DNA of 64,000 nt, taken from the NCBI GenBank assembly GCA_023374025.1, contig SIJG01000010.1, positions 1-64,000 of the forward strand, given 5' to 3'. Position numbers and translations under genes: made by a program. The first letter of the stretch is position 1; the number at the start of each line of letters is the position of its first letter. The DNA comes from Heterodera schachtii. Its lineage: Eukaryota > Nematoda > Chromadorea > Rhabditida > Heteroderidae. This document shows, in pieces, positions 23,212 to 34,100 of the stretch. The notes beneath the pieces were generated by a model. It made no database searches and was not told where the DNA came from. It saw only the letters and a list, made by a program, of their open reading frames with translations.

Positions 23212-23296
23212 CAGCTTCATTATCATTTACATGATCGGTACTCCCGCGCCATCGTTTACGTTCCAACTCCTTTCTACTTCTGTCCTTTGACGGCAT
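16796..23296 (-). CDS. Helitron Rep-helicase transposase, 22 exons, apparently intact
   Basis: Rolling-circle transposase joining a HUH endonuclease to a Pif1-like helicase. Introns (plus coordinates): 23065-23017, 22668-22615, 22271-22232, 21965-21913, 21764-21719, 21578-21534, 20886-20846, 20645-20603, 20341-20302, 20113-20073, 19891-19853, 19488-19446, 19319-19282, 18906-18864, 18609-18567, 18471-18430, 18237-18198, 17985-17933, 17514-17464, 17205-17162, 16948-16904. Joined length is 5,568 nt, about 1,855 aa. In order: zinc-finger-like CQYC and CC near 22.5-22.6 kb; FTGNPKWPEI; HUH motif MPHIHLLLIL (20600-20571); PYNPYLLLKY; two-Tyr motif KYIFKYLLKG (about 19920-19891 plus the next exon); Walker A GAGGCGKTFF, split by an intron at 18609-18567; Walker B IIIDEISML; LSGDWRQLAPV; FAMTINKAQGQTL; YVAMSRV. 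Intron 6 is 45 nt without a stop and may be retained. Confidence 0.9.
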
Positions 23297-23605
23297 TAAA
23301 CTTCTTTAGATAAAATTTATAATTGTATCTTCAAATAAAAAATGTAAAATCAAAAACATTAAAAGGAATATATCTCACTATTGAATTCAAGGTAAAAAGC
23401 AAAACATGTATGGGCGTCGAAAAAGGAAAGAAATAATTCATAAGAGTGAATGATGAAAAAGGACGCTAAAAAAAATATGCAAGCACGCAGGGACCTCCAC
23501 AAAATTCTGAAGGGCGACTGGTGCAAAGAGACGCCAAAGAGAATACGCAAACACGTAGAGATGAACCAAATTTGGGTCGAAAGAATTGTATGCTTTACGG
23601 TCTAC

Positions 23606-24065
23606 CTCAGTTCGGCCCCCACAGTTCGGCCCTCACATTTCGGCCCTCACGATTCGGCCCCCACGGTTCGGCCCCAGCATGTTTTTCCACTACAACTTTC
23701 TATAACTTTTTTCTTTGTCAACCAAATCCAACATTGTTGGTATCATTTGAAAGCTTAAGGTATTTAGAAGCTTTTTCTAAGCTATGCTTTGCGATTAGAC
23801 AAATATCAAAAAAGTTATACATGAAAATTGCAAGAAAGTTGAAATTTTTGAAGTTTTTTCTTAATAATTTTTTTCTAGGCTTAAAAAACTTTTCGCTTTA
23901 TGTAAAGCTAATAGAGAATGTTAAGAGCTTTCGAATGATACCAAGATTTATGGATTTGGACGCCAAAGAAAAAAGCTTAAGTGGAAAAACATGCTGGGGC
24001 CGAACCGTGGGGGCCGAATCGTGAGGGCCGAACCGTGAGGGCCGAACTGTGGGGGCCGAACTGAG
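23606..24065. mobile_element. Foldback element with minisatellite termini, inside the Helitron
   Basis: CTCAGTTCGGCCCCC at 23606 returns inverted at 24051-24065. Each arm holds five copies of a 13-17 bp word (TTCGGCCCCCACGG or the ...CCTCAC variant), followed by a longer inverted part with GCATGTTTTTCCACT and TTGGTATCATTTGAAAGCT (inverse near 23925-23945). The core word TTGGTATCAT...GAAAGCT is shared with the elements at 53.5 and 54.8 kb. No protein encoded. Confidence 0.65.
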
Positions 24066-24109
24066 CGGTTCCGATGCTTTATGAATGCAAACCAAGTACC
24101 TATCTTGAA

Positions 24110-25720
24110 TTCAGAGATTATATACCATAAAAATCTTACATAGGTAATACCTATACATAAAACCAACAATTCCTAGTGTGATAATGTTCCGAAATTTGCA
24201 AAAAAATAAATTCGCTCAGATTCAGAGCTTTTTCAAAAATGCCAAGTACCGATCTTGAGTCAGGGATTCAAAACCGTCCTCATTTTAACGTAGGTTACAT
24301 TTATAGGTATAGCCAAGCATTCTTATTGTGTTATTTTCGCAAACTATTTTTAATCATCCTATAAAATTTTTAAATTTTAAAACTTGTACAGAAAGTTGTA
24401 TGCAAAGTTGAATGAAAGTTGTTTATAAAGTTGAAAATTGGTCGAAATTTGCTTGAAAGTTGTAGAGAAAGTAGTACAGAAAGTTGTATTGAAAGTTGAC
24501 TGGCTTCAGTGCAAAAATGCCAAATACCGATCTTGAATTTGGCATTATATACGCTGCCAATTCGTAAGTAGGTAAACTTTACACATATAGCCAAGCACCC
24601 CTAATGTGCTAATTTTACCGATTTCGCAAAAAATTAAATTAGCTTCAGATTCAGAGCTTTTTCAAAAATGCCAAGTGCCGATCTTGAGTCAGTGATTCAA
24701 AACCGTCCTCATTTTAACGTAGGTTACATTTATAGGTATAGCCAAGCATTCTTATTGTGTTATTTTCGCAAACTATTTTTAATCATCCTATAAAATTTTT
24801 AAATTTTAAAACTTGTACAGAAAGTTGTATGCAAAGTTGAATGAAAGTTGTTTATAACGTTGAAAATTTGTCGAAATTTGCTTGAAAGTTGTAGAGAAAG
24901 TAGTACAGAAAGTTGTATTGAAAGTTGACTGGCTTCAGTGCAAAAATGCCAAATACCGATCTTGAATTTGGCATTATATTCCCTGCCAATTCGAACGAAG
25001 GTGGTCTTTAAACATATAGCCAAGCACCCCTAATGTGCTAATTTTACCGATTTCGCAAAAAATTAAATTAGCTCAGATTAAGAGTTTTTTCAAAAATGCC
25101 AAGTGCCGATCTTGAGTTCAGCGATTATATACCATGAAAATCTTACGTAGATAACATCTATACATATAACCAACAATTCCTAATGTGATAATGTTCCGAA
25201 ATTTGCAAAAAATAAATTCGCTAAGATTCAGAGCTTTTTCAAAAATGCCAAGTGCCGATCTTGAGTCAGTGATTCAAAACCGTCCTCATTTTAACGTAGG
25301 TTACATTTATAGGTATAGCCAAGCATTCTTATTGTGTTATTTTCGCAAACTATTTTTAATCATCCTATAAAATTTTTAAATTTTAAAACTTGTACAGAAA
25401 GTTGTATGCAAAGTTGAATGAAAGTTGTTTATAACGTTGAAAATTTGTCGAAATTTGCTTGAAAGTTGTAGAGAAAGTAGTACAGAAAGTTGTATTGAAA
25501 GTTGACTGGCTTCAGTGCAAAAATGCCAAATACCGATCTTGAATTTGGCATTATATACGCTGCCAATTCGTAAGTAGGTAAACTTTACACATATAGCCAA
25601 GCACCCCTAATGTGCTAATTTTACCGATTTCGCAAAAAAATTTAATTAGCTTAGATTCAGGCTTTTCCAAAAATGCCAAGTGCCGATCTTGAGTTTGGCA
25701 TCAAATACAATGCTAATTCG
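24110..25720. repeat. Helitron 5' subterminal tandem array
   Basis: A unit containing CCGATCTTGA, ATAGGTATAGCCAAGCA, AACTTGTACAGAAAGTTG and repeated AAAGTTG words is present at least three times, with 429-bp and 577-bp spacing between equivalent points (24370, 24799, 25376). The three near-identical 74-aa open frames on the minus strand are by-products. Such arrays next to the 5' end may help end recognition, but that is inference. Confidence 0.7.
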
Positions 25721-26216
25721 AATGTAGGTGGTCTTTGTACTCATTAACAAAATTTACTAATGTGTTATTTTTCCAAAGTTCTCTGAAAACCCATCCTGAA
25801 TCCCTGCGTATACCCCTAAGACGGATTCTGAAATTCAAGGTGAAAAAAGTCGAAATTTTCGAATTTGTCTTGCAAGCATAACTCAATTTAAATTTATGCT
25901 AAAAAGATGCTTGATAACTCAACAGAACCGCCTAAGTCTTCTGATGTGCCCTTTCTCCAAGCCCAAGACGCTATCCGCAACACCCGACCCGCTACAGACC
26001 CTTTTTTAAGACATGGTCGAAATTTTTGCCCAAAAATTTCAAAAATTTTCTGAAGAAACTTTTTTTTGTTTCGACCTTTAAAAAAATAGTTTTCACCATT
26101 CGATAGCAAATCCTTAAAAAACATCTGTTCTCTTTTGTTCGAAGCAGATCCAAGCATTTCCTGGAGAGTTATTCAAGAAATTGGAATTCAAGCCCGATTT
26201 TTCCCTTATAGAGTGA
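25721..26216 (-). repeat. Helitron 5' terminal region
   Basis: Non-coding; ends (minus strand 5' end) with TCACTCTATAAGGG at 26216, where the satellite resumes. The short open frame at 25894-26157 shows no recognisable domain. Probably holds the promoter side of the element, although the start codon of the Rep-helicase lies 2.9 kb away. Confidence 0.5.
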
Positions 26217-28009
26217 AAGGGCTCAGGGGGACTGCCCGAAAAACCAAAAAGTCGATTTTTTTAAGTGTCTATTTGGGGTACTCAAACATTTATGGGGAGC
26301 AAAAATCCAATGCAGAATTAAAGTACATGGAATAGGGAAGCTATTCCCGAAGGATCCGAACTCCCCATAAATCTGGGCGCATCGGTTCAGGGGGACTGCC
26401 CCAAAAACTAAAAAGTCGATTTTTTCAAGTGTCCATTTGGGGTACTCAAACAATTTAAGCGCTTCAAATTCCTTCTACAATCGATTTTATGCAACCCATT
26501 ATAAGCGCTAAAATTATCAGAATGCCGAAAATCGGGCTCAGGGGGACTGCCCGAAAACCAAAAAGTCGATTTTTTCAAGTGTCCATTTGGGGTACTCAAA
26601 CAATTTAAGCGCTTCAAATTCCTTCTACAATCGATTTTATGCATCCCATTATAAGCGCTAAAATTATCAGAATGCCGAAAATCGGGCTCAGGGGGACTGC
26701 CCGAAAAAGCAAAAAAAAAAATTTATTTCGAAAAAAATTTTATAAAAAACTGACAAGCTAATGTGATAAAATAGGTTAATTCTGGTCCTTTCAGTATCCC
26801 TGCAAAGTTTGGTGCGCTTCCGATCAGTTTCTGAAAAAAAAATTAAGCCTAAACTTTTTCGTGTAATTAAAAAGGAATTAAAAATTTCTAAAATATTTAT
26901 TCATCGCCCTTTTTAATTGTAAAAGCACCGTGAAGCCTTATTTAACATGTAAATTAAATTTGGTGCGTTTCAGAGCAGTCTCTGAAAAAATATTTATGAA
27001 TTAATTTTGCAAAAAATTGGAAAAGTACGCAAAATTAGAATATCCAAAAAATTTTAAGAAACATTATGGGATAGTTAATTAATTATATAAATATGCATTG
27101 TTCTTGGCTGTTACCCTGCAAAATCTGGGATTTTTCTGGTCACTTCTCGTAAAACTATGAGTGATTGAAATTTCAATAAAAAGTTAAGCCTAAACGTTTT
27201 CGCATATTTAAAAGCAATTAAAAAATTTTTAAAAATTTTATTCATATCCCTTTTTGGTATTAAAAGCATCAGAGTGCCTTATTTAACATGTAAATAAAAT
27301 TGGGTGCGTTTCAGATAACTTTCTGAAAAAATATTTATGAATTAATTTTGCAAAAAAATAAAATATATTCGTGCCTCTTTAAAAATTCATAAAAAATTTA
27401 GAACCCAGAGTTGAGTGAGTTAGCATCATAGTTGTTGTTTCCTTGTCTTAAGGATGCCCTTAAAAAATATCGTGCGCTTCTGATCACTACTCGAAAAATG
27501 AGTGATTGAATTTACACTAAAAAGTTAAGCCTAAACTTTTTGGCATATTTAAAAAGCAATTAAAAATTTTTAAAAATTTTATTCACCTCCCTTTTTGATA
27601 AAAAAAGTATCAGAGGGCCTTATATAACATGTAAATAACAAATTTTCCTAGATTTTTTAAACCCAGTGAAAAATTTTTGCAGACACCCACCACTTTTGCA
27701 CTTAAAAAAATTTTTAAAAATTTAATCGTCCATAAATAATTTGTAATTGATCAGGGGCTCACCAAATTTTGCAGAGAAACTGCTAAAAACCCTACAAATG
27801 TTTATAAATTTTCTTAGAATTTTTTGCCTGGAGGAACACAGTTCTTCACACTTACCACACCAGAATTATTTTCAAAAATATCGATTTTACATGTGTCCAT
27901 TTGGGGTACTCAAACATTTATGGGGAGCAAAAATGCAACGCAGAATTAACGTACATGGTATAGGGAAGCTATTCCCGAAGGATTCGAACTCCCCATAAAT
28001 CTGGGCGCA

Positions 28010-28700
28010 TCGGTTCAGGGGGACTGCCCCGAAAGCCAAAAAATCGATTTTTTCAAGTGTCTATTTGGGGTACTCAAACATTTATGGGGAGCAAAAATCC
28101 ATCGCAGAATTAAAGTACATGGTATAGGGAAGCTAATCCCGAAGGATTCGAACTCCCCATAAATCTGGGCGCATCGGTTCATGGGGACTGCCCCGGAAGC
28201 CAAAAAATCGATTTTTTCAAGTGTCTATTTGGGGTACTCAAACATTTATGGGGAGCAAAAATCCATCGCAGAATTAAAGTACATGGTATAGGGAAGCTAT
28301 TCCCGAAGGATTCGAACTCCCCATAAATCTGGGCGCATCGGTTCAGGGGGACTGCCCCGAAAGCAAAAAATCGATTTTTTCAAGTGTCTATTTGGGGTAC
28401 TCAAACATTTATGGGGAGCAAAAATCCATCGCAGAATTAAAGTACATGGTATAGGGAAGCTATTCCCGAAGGATTGAACTCCCCATAAATCTGGGCGCAT
28501 CGGTTCATGGGGACTGCCCCGGAAGCCAAAAAATCGATTTTTTCAAGTGTCTATTTGGGGTACTCAAACATTTATGGGGAGCAAAAATCCATCGCAGAAT
28601 TAAAGTACATGGTATAGGGAAGCTATTCCCGAAGGATTCGAACTCCCCATAAATCTGGGCGCATCGGTTCAAGGGGACTGCCTCGAAGGCCAAAAAAAAT
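28010..28700. repeat. Tandem run of four M2 satellite units
   Basis: Four consecutive units of about 163 bp, each from the CAGGGGGACTGCCC (or CATGGGGACTGCCC) hub through CTCCCCATAAATCTGGGCGCATCGG. ATGGGGAG and CTCCCCAT within each unit are inverted, and GGGAAGCTATTCCC forms a small hairpin. A similar run of about four units lies at 45570-46110. Confidence 0.85.
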
Positions 28701-30910
28701 TATTTTGAAGAAAAAAAATAAAGGAACTGACTAGATAATATTTAAAATAGGTTATTTCTCTTCCTTTCAGTGTCCCTGCAAAGTTTGGTTCGCTTCTGAT
28801 CAGTTTCTGAAAAAAAAGTTAAGCCTAAACTTTTTGGCCTGTTTAAAAAGGAATTAAAAATTTTTAAAATATTTATTCATCTCCCTTTTTGATAGTAAAA
28901 GCACCATAGAGCCTTATTTATCTTGTAAATAAAATTTGGTGCGTTTCAGAGCAGTCTCTGAAAAAATATTTATGAATTAATTTTGCAAAAAATTGGAAAA
29001 GTACGCAAAATTAGAATATCCAAAAAATTTTAAGAAACATTATGGGATAGTTAATTAATTATATAAATATGCATTGTTCTTGGCTGTTACCCTGCAAAAT
29101 CTGGGATTTTTCTGGTCACTTCTCGTAAAACTATGAGTGATTGAAATTTCAATAAAAAGTTAAGCCCAAACGTTTTCGCATATTTAAAAAGCAATTAAAA
29201 ATTTTTAAAAATTTTATTCATATCCCTTTTTGGTATTAAAAGCATCAGAGTGCCTTATTTAACATGTAAATAAAATTGGGTGCGTTTCAGATAACTTTCT
29301 GAAAAAATATTTATGAATTAATTTTGCAAAAAATAAAAATAAATTGGTTCATCTTTAAAAATTCATAAAAAATTTAGAACCCAGAGTTGAGTGAGTTAGC
29401 ATCATAGTTGTGTGTTTCCTTGTCTTAAGGATCCCTTAAAAAATATCGTGCGCTTCTGATCACTACTCGAAAAATGAGTGATTGAATTTACACTAAAAAG
29501 TTAAGCCTAAACTTTTTGGCATATTTAAAAAGCAATTAAAAATTTTTAAAAATTTTATTCACCTCCCTTTTTGATAAAAAAAGTATCAGAGGGCCTTATA
29601 TAACATGTAAATAACAAATTTTCCTAGATTTTTTAAACCCAGTGAAAAATTTTTGCAGACACCCACCACTTTTGCACTTAAAAAAATTTCAAAAAATTAG
29701 ATCGTCCACTAATAATTTGTAATTGATCAGGGGCTCACCAAATTTTGCAGAGATACGTATCGGAACACTACAAATGCTTACAAATTTTCCTAGTTTTTTA
29801 AACCCGGTGAAAATTTTTTGCAGACACCCACCATTTTGCACTTAAAAAAATTTTTAAAAATTTAATCGTCCATAAATAATTTGTAATTGATCAGGGGCTC
29901 ACCAAATTTTGCAGAGAAACTGCTGAGAAGCCTACAAATGTTTACAAATTTTATTAGAATTTTGCCTGGAGGAACACAGTTCTTCACAGTTACCACACCA
30001 GAATTATTTTCAAAAAATCGATTTTTTCAAGTGTCTATTTGGGGTACTCAAACATTTATGGGGAGCAAAAATCCATCGCAGAATTAAAGTACATGGTATA
30101 GGGAAGCTATTCCCGAAAAAAATTAAAGGAACTGACTAGATAATATTTAAAATAGGTTATTTCTCTTCCTTTCAGTGTCCCTGCAAAGTTTGGTTCGCTT
30201 CTGATCAGTTTCTGAAAAAAAGTTAAGCCTAAACTTTTTGGCCTGTTTAAAAAGGAATTAAAAATTTTAAAAAATTTTATTCATCTCACTTTATGAAAGA
30301 AAAAGCATCAGAGACCTTATTTAACATGTAAATTAAATTTGGTACGTTTTAGAGTTGTTTCTGAAAAAATAATTATGAATAAATTTTGCAAAAAATAAAT
30401 AAAATAGTGAAAGTTTAAAAATTTATAAAAAATTTAAGTTCATAGTTTCTAATTTTATTTCATCATATAGGTGTGCTTGCTTGACCTTTTTAGGCCCCTG
30501 CAAAATCTGGGATTTTTCTGACCACTACACAAAAAATTATGAGTCATTGAATTTACACTAAAAAGTTAAGCCTAAACTTTTTCGCATATTTAAAAAGCAA
30601 TTAAAATTTTTAAAATTTTATTCACCTCCCTTTTTGATAGAAAAAGCATCAGAGAGCCTTATTTAACATGTAAATAAAATTAGGGCGTTCCAGAGCACTT
30701 TCTGAAAAAATATTACTGAATTAATTTTGCAAAAAATTGAAAACGTACAGAAAATCAGAAAATCTAAAAAATTTTTAACAAGGCCTAGTAAACGGGGGAA
30801 AAAATATAAATTAGGTATTGTTCTCAGCTGTTACCCTGCAAAATCTGGGATTTTTCTGATCACTACTCGTAAAACTATGAGTGATTGAAATTTCACTAAA
30901 AAGTTAAGCC

Positions 30911-31110
30911 TAAAGTTGCCCAACCCTACTAAGCAGTTTGGAAATCGGTTGGGCAAAAATCGCTAAGGGTGGGCAAAAATAGCTAGCTTAGTGTATTATA
31001 AGCTAGAAAAGGAGCTCTTTCTAATGGTGTCATCGGTTCTGGATTTGGTTCAGAATGCGCAGAGCTATACTCAAAAGTTTAAGCCTACTACTCAATAGTG
31101 CCCAAGCCTA
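30911..31110. repeat. Satellite module M5 (five copies in the array)
   Basis: About 190 bp from GTTGCCCAACCCTACTAA to GTGCCCAAGCCTAGTCC. It contains inverted CCCAACC/GGTTGGG and TAGCTAGCTTA...TATAAGCTA. Further copies start near 35496, 37440 (5' truncated), 41420 (truncated) and 44636. The closing word also marks the left edge of the whole array at 12764, suggesting M5 is an ancestral boundary piece. Confidence 0.75.
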
Positions 31111-34100
31111 GTCCATTTGGGGTACTCAAACAATTTTAGCGCTTCCAATTCCTTCTATAATCGACTTTATACAACCCATTATAAGCGCTAAAAATTATCA
31201 GAGTGCCGAAAATCCAGGTTCAGGGGGACTGACCTGAAAAATCCAAAAAAAAAAAATTATTTCGAAAAAAAATTATTTAAAGGAATGAAAAGCTAATGTG
31301 ATAAAATAGGTTAGTTCTCGTCCTTTCAGTGTCCCTGCAAAGTTCGGTTCGCTTCTGATCAGTTTCTGAAAAAAAAGTTAAGCCTAAACTTTTTGGCCTG
31401 TTTAAAAAGGAATTAAAAATTTTTAAATATTTATTCATCTCCCTTTTGGTAGTAAAAGCACCATAGAGCCTTATTTATCTTGTAAATAAAATTTGGTGCG
31501 TTTCAGATAACCTTTCTGAAAAAATATTTATGAATTAATTTTGCAAAAAATAAAAAATTTCTAAAAATTTGCTCGTCCATAAATAATTTGTAATTGATCA
31601 GGGGCTCACCAAATTTTGCAGAGAAACTGCTGAGAACCCTACAAATGTTTATAAATTTTCTTAGAATTTTTTGCCTGGAGGAACACAGTTCTTCACACTT
31701 ACTACACCAGAATTATTTTCAAAAATATCGATTTACATGTGTCCATTTGGGGTACTCAAACATTTATGGGGAGCAAAAATGCAACGCAGAATTAACGTAC
31801 ATGGTATAGGGAAGCTATTCCCGAAGGATTCGAACTCCCCATAAATCTGGGCGCATCGGTTCAGGGGGACTGCCCCGAAAGCCAAAAAATCGATTTTTTC
31901 AAGTGTCTATTTGGGGTACTCAAACATTTATGGGGAGCAAAAATCCATCGCAGAATTAAAGTACATGGTATAGGGAAGCTAATCCCGAAGGATTCCGAAC
32001 TCCCCATAAATCTGGGCGCATCGGTTCAGGGGGACTGCCCCAAAAACCAAAAAGTCGATTTTTTCAAGTGTCCATTTGGGGTACTCAAACAATTTAAGCG
32101 CTTCAAATTCCTTCTACAATCGATTTTATGCAACCCATTATAAGCGCTAAAATTATCAGAATGCCGAAAATCGGGCTCAGGGGGACTGCCCGAAAACCAA
32201 AAAGTCGATTTTTTCAAGTGTCCATTTGGGGTACTCAAACAATTTAAGCGCTTCAAATTCCTTCTACAATCGATTTTATGCATCCCATTATAAGCGCTAA
32301 AATTATCAGAATGCCGAAAATCGGGCTCAGGGGGACTGCCCGAAAAACCAAAAAAAAAAAATTTATTTCGAAAAAAATTTTATAAAAAACTGACAAGCTA
32401 ATGTGATAAAATAGGTTATTTTTCTTCCTTTCAGTGTCCCTGCAAAGTTTGGTTCGCTTCTGATCAGTTTCTGAAAAAAAAGTTAAGCCTAAACTTTTTG
32501 GCATATTTAAAAAACAATTAAAAATTTTTAAAAGTTTTATTCACCTCCCTTTTTGATAGAAAAAGTATCAGAGTGCCTTATATAACATGTATATAAAATT
32601 CGGTGCGTTTCTGATCACTTTCTGGAAAAATATTTAAGAATTAATTTTGCAAAAAAATAGAAAAAGGTACAGAAAATCAGAAAATCTAAAAAATTTTTAA
32701 CAAGGCTAGTATACTGGGAAAAAAGTATTAAGTAGGTATTGGTTCTCAGCTGTTACCCTGCAAAATCTGGGATTTTTCTGGTCACTTCTCGTAAAACTAT
32801 GAGTGATTGAAATTTCAATAAAAAGTTAAGCCTAAACTTTTTGGCATATTTAAAAAGCAATTAAAAATTTTTAAAATTTTATTCATATCCCTTTTTGGTA
32901 TTAAAAGCATCAGAGTGCCTTATTTAACATGTAAATTAAAGGGCTCAGGGGGACTGCCCAAAAAACCAAAAAGTCGATTTTTTCAAGTGTCCATTTGGGG
33001 TACTCAAACATTTATGGGGAGCAAAAATCCAATGCAGAATTAAAGTACATGGAATAGGGAAGCTATTCCCGAAGGATCCGAACTCCCCATAAATCTGGGC
33101 GCATCGGTTCAGGGGGACTGCCCCAAAAACCAAAAAGTCGATTTTTTCAAGTGTCCATTTGGGGTACTCAAACAATTTAAGCGCTTCAAATTCCTTCTAC
33201 AATCGATTTTATGCAACCCATTATAAGCGCTAAAATTATCAGAATGCCGAAAATCGGGCTCAGGGGGACTGCCCGAAAACCAAAAAGTCGATTTTTTCAA
33301 GTGTCCATTTGGGGTACTCAAACAATTTAAGCGCTTCAAATTCCTTCTACAATCGATTTTATGCATCCCATTATAAGCGCTAAAATTATCAGAATGCCGA
33401 AAATCGGGCTCAGGGGGACTGCCCGAAAAAGCAAAAAAAAAAAATTTATTTCGAAAAAAATTTTATAAAAAACTGACAAGCTAATGTGATAAAATAGGTT
33501 AATTCTGGTCCTTTCAGTATCCCTGCAAAGTTTGGTGCGCTTCCGATCAGTTTCTGAAAAAAAAATTAAGCCTAAACTTTTTCGTGTAATTAAAAAGGAA
33601 TTAAAAATTTCTAAAATATTTATTCATCGCCCTTTTTAATTGTAAAAGCACCGTGAAGCCTTATTTAACATGTAAATTAAATTTGGTGCGTTTCAGAGCA
33701 GTCTCTGAAAAAATATTTATGAATTAATTTTGCAAAAAATTGGAAAAGTACGCAAAATTGGAATATCCAAAAAATTTTAAGAAACATTATGGGATAGTTA
33801 ATTAATTATATAAATATGCATTGTTCTTGGCTGTTACCCTGCAAAATCTGGGATTTTTCTGATCACTTCTCGTAAAACTATGAGTGATTGAATTTTCACT
33901 AAAAAGTTAAGCCTAAACTTTTTCGCATATTAAAAAGCAATTAAAAATTTTTAAAAATTTTATTCACCTCCCTTTTTGATAGAAAAAGCATCAGAGTGCC
34001 TTATTTAACATGTAAATAAAATTGGGTGCGTTCCAGATAACTTTCTGAAAAAATATTTATGAATTAATTTTGCAAAAAATAAAAATAAATTGGTTCATCT

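Larger units (their letters stand above)
15056..26216 (-). mobile_element. Complete autonomous-looking Helitron (11,161 bp)
   Basis: The satellite sequence TAACATGTAAATTA is cut at 15055 and resumes at 26217 as AAGGGCTCAGGGGG. Uninterrupted copies (for example 32925-32950 and 38985-39010) read straight through, which fixes both ends without any target duplication. Read on the coding (minus) strand the element starts TCACTCTATAAGGG and ends CTGGT, matching the Helitron 5'-TC...CTRRT-3' rule. It sits between two Ts; canonical Helitrons use A-T, whereas the Helitron2 group is reported to use T-T. It contains a Rep-helicase gene, a second gene, and long subterminal repeats at both ends. Confidence 0.88.

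Noticed and set aside
24370..25600. Three near-identical 74-aa minus-strand frames
   Set aside because: They lie in the non-coding subterminal array of the Helitron and follow its tandem repeat.
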